Source: G965197675 sp965197675
GTDB lineage: Bacteria; Chloroflexota; Dehalococcoidia; Plut-88900
Assembly (NCBI GenBank): GCA_965197675.1
Contig: OZ240221.1
Coordinates: 2,294,001 to 2,358,000 of the forward strand
Direction of reading: 5' to 3'
Length of the DNA stretch: 64,000 bases
Made by a program: the position numbers and the translations under genes. Below are positions 27,089 to 35,194 of the stretch, piece after piece. Within the stretch, counting starts at the first letter, position 1; each line of letters opens with the position of its first letter. Under the pieces are notes generated by a model that saw only the letters and a program-made list of their open reading frames with translations, had not been told where the DNA came from and searched no databases.

Positions 27089-28771
27089 TTGGTAAAAGGC
27101 GGAGCCAGGGCAGAAAGCCGCCGTATAGCTACCACCGACGATCTGGAGGTTTCTGCTTACCTCGGGATCGCTGGGAGCAAGGTTGGGCCTCAAACTGCAT
27201 CGAGAGACGGGTCGGAGTCACCCCCCAAAGAGAAGCCTGAATCGGTTGCTATCCTGGACTTCGGGTCCCAGTACAGCAAGCTCATCGCCAGGCGAGTTCG
27301 TGAGTGCCGAGTCTACTGTGAAATCCTACCCTATGATGCGCCATGGGAGCAGGTCTCTCAGATCAACCCCAAGGGCATCATCCTTTCTGGAAGCCCCTCC
27401 AGCGTATACGATGAAATGTCCCCGTTGGCTCCCTCCTACGTGTTCGAACACAATCTGCCGATATTGGGCATCTGTTACGGAATGCAGACCCTGACGCATC
27501 AGCTGGGTGGTAAAGTTGCCCCTGATGCAAAGAGAGAGTACGGTCATGCCATCCTGCATCAAAACGTAACCGGCCACCCCATGTTCGAGAGTCTCCCTAG
27601 AGACCTATCCGTCTGGATGAGCCATGGCGACAGGATCACCGAGATGCCTGTCGGCTTCTCCCGACTCGCCTACACCGACAACTCGCCAATCGCTGTCATG
27701 GGAAACGACGAGGGTGTCATCGGCCTTCAGTTCCACCCGGAAGTGATCCACACCCCAGACGGCAAAGCCATTATAAGGAACTTCCTCTACAATATATGCG
27801 GCTGTGAAGGTGCCTGGACTCCCCGAAACTTTATAGCCGAGGCCATCTATAGGATCAAGGAAGACGTAGGATCGGGAAAGGTGATATGCGCCCTCTCCGG
27901 AGGAGTGGACTCGGCGGTCACGGCTGCCCTGGCCCACCGAGCAATAGGAGACCAGTTGACCTGTATCTTCGTGGATAATGGCCTGCTGCGTAAAGAAGAG
28001 CCCGAGCGAATTCGTTCAGTCTTCGAACGAAACCTCAAGATGAACCTGGTATACGTGGACGCAGCCGAGTCCTTTCTCAATCGTCTGGCAGCAGTCACAG
28101 ACCCAGAGCAGAAGCGCCGAATCGTCGGAGAGGAGTTCATACGGGTATTCGAGGAGCAGGCGGTTATGCTGGGAGAGGTGGACTTCCTGGCTCAGGGTAC
28201 CCTATACCCAGACGTAATAGAAAGCATTTCGCCGCAAAAGGCGCCTTCAGCCAAGATAAAGACCCATCACAACGTTGGCGGTCTTCCGGCCACCATGAAG
28301 CTCTCTCTAGTAGAGCCGCTTCGCCAGCTATTTAAGGATGAAGTGCGGGAAGTGGGTCTTGCTTTGGGTTTGCCAGAAGAGATGGTGTATCGTCAACCCT
28401 TCCCCGGTCCAGGTCTGGCCATACGCATAATCGGCGAAATCACCAGGGAAAAGCTGGAGATGCTCCGGGCCGCCGACTGGATAGTCATGGATGAAATCAA
28501 GGCAGCCAACCTCTATGGCGAGCTGTGGCAAAGCTTCGCCGTACTAACGTCGATGCACACCGTCGGGGTCATGGGCGACTATCGCACCTATGGAAATACC
28601 GTAGCTGTCAGGGCAGTAACCAGCGAGGACGCCATGACCGCGGACTGGGCGCGTCTGCCCTACGAGGTGTTGACCCAAATATCCAACAGAATCGTCAACG
28701 AGGTAGCAGGAGTCAATCGAGTAGTCTATGACATCTCCAGCAAACCGCCGTCCACTATAGAGTGGGAGTAG
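27089..28771 (+). CDS. guaA: GMP synthase (glutamine-hydrolysing)
   Basis: 560 residues. GATase domain: LDFGSQYSKLIARR, GICYGMQ (nucleophile Cys) and FHPEV; ATP pyrophosphatase domain: ALSGGVDS; C-terminal dimer domain ending KPPSTIEWE. It aminates XMP to GMP. The conserved part begins at about residue 52, so there is an unusual N-terminal extension. No ATG, GTG or TTG lies in frame nearer the domain, and TTG 27089 has AGGAGG six bases upstream, so the extension seems real. Heads the purine gene block, but a repeat array separates it from purD. Confidence 0.94.
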   Translation: MVKGGARAESRRIATTDDLEVSAYLGIAGSKVGPQTASRDGSESPPKEKPESVAILDFGSQYSKLIARRVRECRVYCEILPYDAPWEQVSQINPKGIILSGSPSSVYDEMSPLAPSYVFEHNLPILGICYGMQTLTHQLGGKVAPDAKREYGHAILHQNVTGHPMFESLPRDLSVWMSHGDRITEMPVGFSRLAYTDNSPIAVMGNDEGVIGLQFHPEVIHTPDGKAIIRNFLYNICGCEGAWTPRNFIAEAIYRIKEDVGSGKVICALSGGVDSAVTAALAHRAIGDQLTCIFVDNGLLRKEEPERIRSVFERNLKMNLVYVDAAESFLNRLAAVTDPEQKRRIVGEEFIRVFEEQAVMLGEVDFLAQGTLYPDVIESISPQKAPSAKIKTHHNVGGLPATMKLSLVEPLRQLFKDEVREVGLALGLPEEMVYRQPFPGPGLAIRIIGEITREKLEMLRAADWIVMDEIKAANLYGELWQSFAVLTSMHTVGVMGDYRTYGNTVAVRAVTSEDAMTADWARLPYEVLTQISNRIVNEVAGVNRVVYDISSKPPSTIEWE

Positions 28772-28903
28772 CGTCAGTACAGCTTTAGGAACAGATAATT
28801 GGCCTACTCAACCAAGACAAAGAATGGCTCGACGTGCGCCTGCTTCCTAGACCAGGGGTTACCAGTCGGGAGATGTTCGGGGACGTATGCTACCTCCACC
28901 TAC

Positions 28904-29461
28904 GATAAGATGTTCGTCATCATCGCCGGCGACTCCGTTGTCACCAAGCCCCCAGAGACCGAGAAGCAAGATGCTCTTAAAAATCACGGCGCCACCGAGT
29001 TCATTATCGAGGGAGTCCAGAGGGAAGCATCCCTCTGGCGGGAGGCTTGAGGGGCGTCCCCCCATATCCAAAACCTACCGAGGGCGGCACGACGATAAGA
29101 TGTTCGCCATCATCACCGGAGACTCCGTTGTCACCAAGCTCCCGGAGGCCGAGAAGCAAGATGCTCTTCAAAATCACGCCGCCGAGATCATCCCCGAGGG
29201 AGTCCAGAGGGAAGCATCCCTCTGGCGGGGGGCTTGGGGGGCGTCCCCCCATATCCAAAACCTACCGAGGGCGGCACGACGATAAGATGTTCGTCATCAT
29301 CGCCGGGGACTCCGTTGTCACCAAGCTCCTGGAGGCCTAGAGCCAAGATGCTCTTCAAAATCACGCCGCCGAGATCATCCCCGAGGGAGTCCAGAGGGAA
29401 GCATCCCTTTGGCGGGGGGCTTGGGGGGCGTCCCCCCATATACAAAACCTACCGAGGGCGG
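28904..29461 (+). repeat. Triple tandem repeat (190, 187 and 181 bp units) with hairpins
   Basis: Three direct copies begin at 28904, 29094 and 29281, each with GATAAGATGTTCG. Each unit has about 110 bases that translate as DKMFVIIAGDSVVTK and what follows, then a perfect or wobble hairpin CCAGAGGGA-AGCA-TCCCTCTGG (29017-29038, 29204-29225, 29391-29412), then a G6/C6 hairpin and the tail CATATMCAAAACCTACCG. It fills most of the 857-base gap between guaA and purD. The hairpin-tail part is a dispersed family also found at 41.55 kb and, as tail only, near 1.1 kb. No known protein was recognised in the translated part. Confidence 0.85.
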
Positions 29462-29628
29462 GTGGATGGGACAAAGGCGCATGAATTTGTTCAGAGCCTT
29501 CCTAGACTCGTCTCGATTGGAGCCAGTCATGTTCTGGATCGAGAATGGCATGGATTATGTAAAGTCTACACTGCCCTATCTGAGATCCAAAAAGGGGATC
29601 AAGGCCAGGTGACGGGAGCCTTCCACAG

Positions 29629-30930
29629 TTGAACGTCCTCGTAGTTGGCGGCGGCGGCAGAGAGCATGCCCTCGCTTGGAAGCTGCGACAGAACCCGAAA
29701 GTCGAGGAGCTATACGTGGCTCCAGGCAACGTCGGCACCTTTTTGCTGGCCCAAAACCTGGATATCATCTCCACCGACGTCGTAGGGCTCGCCAGAGCGG
29801 CTAAAGAATACCAAGTTGAGCTCACGGTAGTTGGGCCGGAGGCGCCGCTGGACGCAGGTATCGTAGACCATTTCAACAGTGAGGGCTTGCCTATCTTCGG
29901 GCCTACCAAGGCGGCCACTCGGCTGGAATCATCCAAGATTTTCGCCAAGGAGTTGATGACTAAATATCGTATCCCATGCGCCTACGGTCAGGCATTCTCC
30001 GACACAGAAGAGGCTCGCCAGTATCTCGCCATCTGTCAGTTTCCTGTAGTGGTCAAAGCCGACGGCCTGGCTGCGGGCAAAGGCGTCACTGTAGCTCCAT
30101 CTCGTAATGAGGCGTTGAAAGCTGTAGATGAAGCAATGGACGCAAAGGCGTTTGGACGGGCAGGAGAAACGATAGTCATAGAGGAGTGCTTGGTCGGCAG
30201 AGAGGTAAGCGTCTTCGCCTTCACCGACGGACGCTCAGTCTCCTCGATAGTGACTGCATGTGATTACAAGAGACTGTTGGAGAGAGACCAGGGTCCCAAC
30301 ACTGGAGGCATGGGCAGCTATAGCCCGTGCGAGTTCCTGGATGAGGCCCTTGTCGCTGAAGTCAACAGCCTTATATTGTCGCCAATAATCGAGGCCATGA
30401 CTCTGGAAGGCGCTCCCTACAGGGGTGTCCTATACGGCGGTCTCATGATCACCGACGAAGGGCCCAAGGTGCTCGAGTTCAACGCTCGGCTGGGAGACCC
30501 GGAAACACAGGTGATATTACCTCGACTAGAGACCGACCTGGTGGATATAATGTTAGCCGTGATCAACGGCACTCTCAGCGACCTGGACGTTCGCTGGAAC
30601 GACGATTCCTGCGTAGCCGTAGTAATGGCCTCGGAGGGTTACCCCGGTAGCTACTCCAAGGGTCACCAGATAACCGGTCTGGATTCCCTGGATGAAGGAG
30701 TCATGGTATTCCATGCCGGGACCTCCCACCGGGCTCGTAGTGATGGCAGTGAATCCGTCGTAGCTACGGCAGGTGGACGGGTGTTGAGCGTCGTGGCGCA
30801 AGGACCGTCTCTAGCAGAGGCCAAGAGCAGAGCATACCAAAACGTATCCCGTATTCAGTTCCAAGGGTGCCACTATCGCACCGACATAGCAGCGGTTCCG
30901 GCGGTAGCAGAGCACGGAGTTACAAGATAA
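29629..30930 (+). CDS. purD: Phosphoribosylamine-glycine ligase
   Basis: 433 residues. NVLVVGGGGREHALAWKL, FGPTKAATRLESSK, VVKADGLAAGKGV, GPNTGGMGSYSP and LEFNARLGDPETQ are PurD hallmarks (ATP-grasp). It joins glycine to phosphoribosylamine. TTG start 29629 with GGGAG upstream. First of the tight purD-purE-purB-purC group. Confidence 0.94.
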   Translation: MNVLVVGGGGREHALAWKLRQNPKVEELYVAPGNVGTFLLAQNLDIISTDVVGLARAAKEYQVELTVVGPEAPLDAGIVDHFNSEGLPIFGPTKAATRLESSKIFAKELMTKYRIPCAYGQAFSDTEEARQYLAICQFPVVVKADGLAAGKGVTVAPSRNEALKAVDEAMDAKAFGRAGETIVIEECLVGREVSVFAFTDGRSVSSIVTACDYKRLLERDQGPNTGGMGSYSPCEFLDEALVAEVNSLILSPIIEAMTLEGAPYRGVLYGGLMITDEGPKVLEFNARLGDPETQVILPRLETDLVDIMLAVINGTLSDLDVRWNDDSCVAVVMASEGYPGSYSKGHQITGLDSLDEGVMVFHAGTSHRARSDGSESVVATAGGRVLSVVAQGPSLAEAKSRAYQNVSRIQFQGCHYRTDIAAVPAVAEHGVTR

Positions 30931-30944
30931 GCGAAAGGACTCGA

Positions 30945-31400
30945 ATGACACTTATCGGAATAGTAATGGGCAGCAAGTCCGATGAACCCTATGTAAATGA
31001 AACCACCAAGGTCCTGGATAGCCTAGATATAGAATACGAGGTCTCCGTTATCTCGGCTCATCGCACTCCCGAGAAGGCCAGGGAGTACGGTATGACCGCC
31101 AAAGAACGAGGGTTGGAGGTATTGATTGCGGCTGCGGGCGGGGCTGCTCACTTGCCTGGGGTGCTAGCCAGCTGGACAACATTGCCCGTCATTGGCGTGC
31201 CTCTTCCCACCACCGACTTGAAAGGCGTGGATGCCCTTCACGCCATCGTACAGATGCCCGGAGGGGTGCCTGTGGCCACGGTAGCAGTAGGTAATGCCGG
31301 CGCACGAAACGCCGCCTACTTCGCCGCCGAGATACTGGCGCTAAAACATCCCCAGATCGCCGAAGCTTACGAAGAATATCGTAGAAGGTTGAATAAATGA
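30945..31400 (+). CDS. purE: N5-carboxyaminoimidazole ribonucleotide mutase
   Basis: 151 residues from ATG 30945, preceded by AAAGGA; the frame is open back to 30867 within purD but without similarity. GIVMGSKSDEPYV, SAHRTPEKAREY, AAGGAAHLPGVLA and PLPTTDLKGVDAL identify class I PurE, which needs a PurK partner; no purK is seen in the window. Its stop overlaps the purB start (ATGA). Confidence 0.93.
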   Translation: MTLIGIVMGSKSDEPYVNETTKVLDSLDIEYEVSVISAHRTPEKAREYGMTAKERGLEVLIAAAGGAAHLPGVLASWTTLPVIGVPLPTTDLKGVDALHAIVQMPGGVPVATVAVGNAGARNAAYFAAEILALKHPQIAEAYEEYRRRLNK

Positions 31401-32704
31401 TCCCGCGATACTCTCGCCCGGAGATGAGCCGAGTCTGGAGCGAGGAAAGCAAGTTCGATAAGTGGCTGCAGGTGGAGATAGCAGTTTGTGAAGCCTGGGC
31501 CGAAGAAGGAGTGGTCCCTCGCGATGCCCTCGAAAAGATACGCGAGGCGCGCTATGACCTTGGCATATTCGAGGAGGCGATGCGGGAAACCCAGCACGAT
31601 ATGACCGCCTTCCTCAAGTCCATATATCCCAGCCTGGGCGAGGAGTCTCGATATATCCATCTGGGCCTGACCACCTCAGATGTCTGGGATACAGCCCTAA
31701 GTCTTCAGATGCTGGAGGCGGCCGACATCCTTAGCAAAGACATCGAAGAGGTCCTCCATCTGCTGGAGAGCCAGGCGATGGAGCATAAAGAGACGGTCAT
31801 GGTCGGTCGGACTCACGGGGTCCACGCCGAGCCCATCACCCTCGGCCTGAAGCTGGCTCTATGGGTGGATGAGATGCGCCGTAACTCTCAACGTCTAAAG
31901 GAGGCCAGGAAAGCGGCGGCGGTGGGAAAAATTTCTGGAGCCGTAGGGACATATGCACTGGTATCGCCTCGAATCGAAGAACAGGTCTGCTCCAGGCTTG
32001 GTCTGGAGGCAGCTAAAGTATCCAATCAGATCATACAGCGGGACATCCACGCCCAGTTTGTGCTGACCTTGGCTCTCATAGCCGCCTCCTTGGAGAAGTT
32101 CGCCACCGAGATCAGGGGGCTTCAAAGGACCGAGATACTGGAGATGGAGGAGCCCTTCGGAGAGGGGCAAACCGGGTCATCTGCAATGCCCCACAAACGA
32201 AATCCCGTCATGTGTGAACGAGTATGCGGCCTGGCGCGAGTCATTCGGGGCAACGCTGTGGCCGCCCTGGAAAACGTGACTCTGTGGAACGAGCGGGACA
32301 TCAGCCACTCCTCCACCGAGCGAATCATCCTGCCAGACTCGTGCCTGGCCTTGGACTACGCCCTGGACATCTTCGCTCAGATCATAAGGGGACTGACCAT
32401 CTACCCGCAAAACATGAAGCGCAACCTTGAGCTAACTCGAGGCCTGGTCTTCTCTCAGAGGGTCTTGACTCGCCTCATAGAAAAGGGCCTGGCGCGCAAC
32501 GAAGCCTACGGGATAGTCCAGAGCAACGCCTTGACCGCGTGGCGGGAAGGCAGCGACTTCCGAGCGCTTCTCGAAGCTGACCCGGAGGTCGGTAAACATA
32601 TTTCTCGGCAGGAGCTGCAAGAGCTTTTCGATTACCAATTCTATATCCGACACGTAGATGAAGTCTTCGAGCGGCTAGAACTAAATGGAAGGAAGGATAC
32701 ATGA
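31397..32704 (+). CDS. purB: Adenylosuccinate lyase
   Basis: 435 residues. HLGLTTSDVWDTALSLQM, VGRTHGVHAEPITLG and the signature SSAMPHKRNP are intact. It cleaves SAICAR and adenylosuccinate, releasing fumarate, in two steps of purine synthesis. Overlaps purE and purC by four bases at each end, indicating coupled translation. Confidence 0.95.
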   Translation: MIPRYSRPEMSRVWSEESKFDKWLQVEIAVCEAWAEEGVVPRDALEKIREARYDLGIFEEAMRETQHDMTAFLKSIYPSLGEESRYIHLGLTTSDVWDTALSLQMLEAADILSKDIEEVLHLLESQAMEHKETVMVGRTHGVHAEPITLGLKLALWVDEMRRNSQRLKEARKAAAVGKISGAVGTYALVSPRIEEQVCSRLGLEAAKVSNQIIQRDIHAQFVLTLALIAASLEKFATEIRGLQRTEILEMEEPFGEGQTGSSAMPHKRNPVMCERVCGLARVIRGNAVAALENVTLWNERDISHSSTERIILPDSCLALDYALDIFAQIIRGLTIYPQNMKRNLELTRGLVFSQRVLTRLIEKGLARNEAYGIVQSNALTAWREGSDFRALLEADPEVGKHISRQELQELFDYQFYIRHVDEVFERLELNGRKDT

Positions 32705-33600
32705 CCACTATTCTCGATACTCATCTTCCCAACATGCTATACCGAGGCAAGGTGCGGGACACCTATGACCTGGGCGACAAGCTGCTGATGATAGCCACTG
32801 ACCGTATATCGGCCTTCGATGTGGTACTGCCCAACGGTATTCCTGATAAGGGCAAGATTCTCTCTCTTCTTTCGACCTTTTGGTTCGATAAGACGGCCCA
32901 CCTGGTGCCCAACCACTTCATTGCCATGGCCAATGACGTCCAGGCCCTGAGGGCTATCGGAGATGGCCCGTCCATACCGGAGCTAACCAACGATGTAGCT
33001 GAACGCGCCATGATAGTCAGAAAGGCGGAGCGAATAGACGTAGAGTGCATCGTCAGAGGTTACATAACCGGTTCCGCTTGGTCTGAATACTCCAAGCGCG
33101 GTACCGTCGGTAGCATGCCAATGACCCAGGGATTAAAGGAGAGTCAGGAATTCCCAGATCCCCTCTTTACCCCTACCACCAAGGCTGATACGGGCCACGA
33201 TGAAAACATGCCCTTCGATCAGATGGAGAACCTGGTCGGCTCGGACTTAGCTCAGACTGTAAAGGAGAAGAGTATCCAGATCTATAACTTTGCTCGTGAG
33301 TATGCTTTGACCTGCGGGATCATTATCGCAGATACCAAAATGGAGTTTGGATTGATCGACGGTCAGCTGACCCTCATCGATGAAGTATTGACGCCCGACT
33401 CCAGTCGCTTCTGGGATGCTGAGCAATACGAGGCCGGCAGGTCCCAACCCAATTTCGACAAACAGTTCGTTAGGGACTGGCTCACAGGGTCTGGATGGAA
33501 CAAGGAGCCCCCCGCTCCCGAGCTTCCTCCCGAGGTGGTGGAGAAGACTGCACAGCGCTATGAAGAGGCTTATCGAAGGTTGACAGGCCAAAACCTCTAG
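32701..33600 (+). CDS. purC: SAICAR synthase
   Basis: 299 residues, the longer form common in some bacteria and fungi. YRGKVRDTYDLGDKLLMIAT, RISAFDVVLPNGIPDKG, VECIVRGYITGSAWSEY and LIDEVLTPDSSRFWD are family motifs. It ligates aspartate to CAIR with ATP. Starts in the stop of purB; followed by a DUF3105 gene after 49 bases. Confidence 0.95.
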   Translation: MTTILDTHLPNMLYRGKVRDTYDLGDKLLMIATDRISAFDVVLPNGIPDKGKILSLLSTFWFDKTAHLVPNHFIAMANDVQALRAIGDGPSIPELTNDVAERAMIVRKAERIDVECIVRGYITGSAWSEYSKRGTVGSMPMTQGLKESQEFPDPLFTPTTKADTGHDENMPFDQMENLVGSDLAQTVKEKSIQIYNFAREYALTCGIIIADTKMEFGLIDGQLTLIDEVLTPDSSRFWDAEQYEAGRSQPNFDKQFVRDWLTGSGWNKEPPAPELPPEVVEKTAQRYEEAYRRLTGQNL

Positions 33601-33649
33601 TGGGATACTGATTGAAATACCCTGTCTGAAAAGGAATGGTGAAGCAAAC

Positions 33650-34324
33650 TTGGCATCTAGAAGAAGACGAAACCTGAACGAGCCTACCCCCCCTAAAACC
33701 CTCTGGCAACGCTACCAATGGTACATCATCATGGGGGTGGCCCTTTTCTTCATAGTCACCGTAATAGTACCTGCTATTGCCCCAGGTGGAGAGCAGCCAG
33801 TCAGCGACGATAACGACACTCCAACAGATGGCACGCCCAGCTCTACGGTTCCGGGTGAGCAATTCTTCCCCAGCACTGGTTTTGAACACGTTCCCGCAGG
33901 GCAGTTGGTCACCTATCGGAACGAACCACCTACATCCGGGCAGCATTGGAACGGGCCAGTGCCCACTTCCGTCGGTTTCGCGCCGGTTACCTCTGCTCCC
34001 GCTCCATGGGATATCTACGATCAGCCAATAAGAGATGAAATCCTGGTGCACAACATGGAGCATGGTGGTATCGTGATCCTCTACCGGACCACCACAGCGC
34101 CTAGTGTAGTTGACGAGTTGAAGGAGTTCGTTCAGCAGCAACCCAACTTCCCGGCGGGTTACATTTTGGCGCCTAGGAACATTCTTCCCACCACCATAAG
34201 TTTAAGCGCATGGGAATGGCGGCTCGACATCAACCAATTCAATGAGCAACTCATGAGCAGCTTCATAAGCGCCCACTACGATGAGGGGCGCGAAACCATC
34301 GACGGTACGCCGAAACCACAGTAA
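33650..34324 (+). CDS. DUF3105 membrane-anchored protein
   Basis: 224 residues, TTG start. A basic N-terminus (RRRRN), one membrane helix at about residues 25-46 (WYIIMGVALFFIVTVIVPAI), a Ser/Thr/Pro/Asp linker and then an outside domain. HVPAGQLVTYRNEPPTSGQHW, LVHNMEHGGIVILYR and ISLSAWEWRL are DUF3105 motifs with conserved His residues that may bind metal. The function of the family is unknown. It sits between purC and purS, an odd place for a surface protein; in Chloroflexota such insertions occur, so no purine role is implied. Confidence 0.85.
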   Translation: MASRRRRNLNEPTPPKTLWQRYQWYIIMGVALFFIVTVIVPAIAPGGEQPVSDDNDTPTDGTPSSTVPGEQFFPSTGFEHVPAGQLVTYRNEPPTSGQHWNGPVPTSVGFAPVTSAPAPWDIYDQPIRDEILVHNMEHGGIVILYRTTTAPSVVDELKEFVQQQPNFPAGYILAPRNILPTTISLSAWEWRLDINQFNEQLMSSFISAHYDEGRETIDGTPKPQ

Positions 34325-34340
34325 TTCTCTAGTCCCCAAT

Positions 34341-34598
34341 ATGTTCCTTGCTAAGGTCTTCGTTACACTGAAACCTACGGTGAACGACCCCCAGGGTTTG
34401 ACCATTCTGGGGGCTCTTCATACCCTGGGGTTTTCCAACGCCAAAAGCGTACGCGCCGGTAAATACATCGAAATCCAGATCGATGAAGAGAGCAAAGCCC
34501 ATGCAGAAGAACAGGTGCAGGAGATGGGGCGCAAGCTGCTGGCCAATCCCGTGATCGAGAATTTCCGGTTTGACCTGGAGAAGCTAAGCCTCTCCTAG
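34341..34598 (+). CDS. purS: Phosphoribosylformylglycinamidine synthase subunit PurS
   Basis: 85 residues from ATG 34341; upstream extension to 34281 lies in the DUF3105 gene. FLAKVFVTLKPTVNDPQG, ALHTLGF, VRAGKYIEIQID and the C-terminal LLANPVIENFRFDLE fit PurS, the small subunit that bridges PurQ and PurL. PurQ and PurL are not next to it; the convergent hisB follows at once. The stop TAG shares the palindrome CTAG (34595-34598) with the hisB stop. Confidence 0.9.
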   Translation: MFLAKVFVTLKPTVNDPQGLTILGALHTLGFSNAKSVRAGKYIEIQIDEESKAHAEEQVQEMGRKLLANPVIENFRFDLEKLSLS

Positions 34599-35194
34599 CT
34601 CTCTATCACTCCCTTGGTACTGGGGACCTGTCCTGAGATGCGAGAATCTAGCCGGGTGGCGGCATCCAGTGCCCTGGCGAGGGCCTTGAAGAGGGCTTCT
34701 ATCTTGTGATGATCGTTCAATCCAGCGAGGAATTTGGCGTGAATATTGATCCGCCCCTCAGAAGCGATGGTTTCAAGAAAATGACGGGCCAGGTCTGGCA
34801 GCAAGTCCCCCACCATCTCCACTCCGAAGGGAGTGTCTATAACTGAATACCCCCTGCCCCCAACATCCACCGCTACCAGGGCCAGGGCTTCGTCCAGAGG
34901 CACCACCATGTGGGACATGCGGACTATTCCCTTACGGTCCCCCAACGCTTGCCCAAAAGCCCTACCCAACACTATGGCAATATCCTCGACCACGTGATGC
35001 CCATCAGGGTCGTTCCTACTCTCCGCCGAAACTTTGAGATCGAAGGCTCCGTGTCGAGCAAGCTGAGAAAGCATGTGGTCCAGCATGGATAGACCCGTGC
35101 TGACTTGGTGCTGACCCGTGCCGTCCAGGTTCAACTCCACCATGATCTTGCTCTCGCTCGTCTCCCTCTCCAGGAGTGCTTTTCTCTCACTCAT
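34595..35194 (-). CDS. hisB: Imidazoleglycerol-phosphate dehydratase
   Basis: 199 residues from ATG 35194, which overlaps the stop of the hisD-hisC gene by eight bases and has GGAG upstream; the longer start at 35224 is less likely. STGLSMLDHML, DPDGHHVVEDIAIVLG and LNDHHKIEALFKALARAL carry the manganese-binding histidines. It dehydrates imidazole glycerol phosphate in histidine synthesis. Last gene of the his operon seen here. Confidence 0.95.
   Translation of the reverse strand: MSERKALLERETSESKIMVELNLDGTGQHQVSTGLSMLDHMLSQLARHGAFDLKVSAESRNDPDGHHVVEDIAIVLGRAFGQALGDRKGIVRMSHMVVPLDEALALVAVDVGGRGYSVIDTPFGVEMVGDLLPDLARHFLETIASEGRINIHAKFLAGLNDHHKIEALFKALARALDAATRLDSRISGQVPSTKGVIES

Noticed and set aside
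28799..29050. 83-codon ORF with TTG start over the first tandem unit
   Set aside because: It follows the repeat rather than any family, later copies contain stops or frame changes, and several overlapping frames are equally open in this GC-rich repeat.
29465..29612. 48-codon ORF just before purD
   Set aside because: It has a possible ribosome site but no recognised similarity, and starts directly at the edge of the repeat array; not enough support to call.
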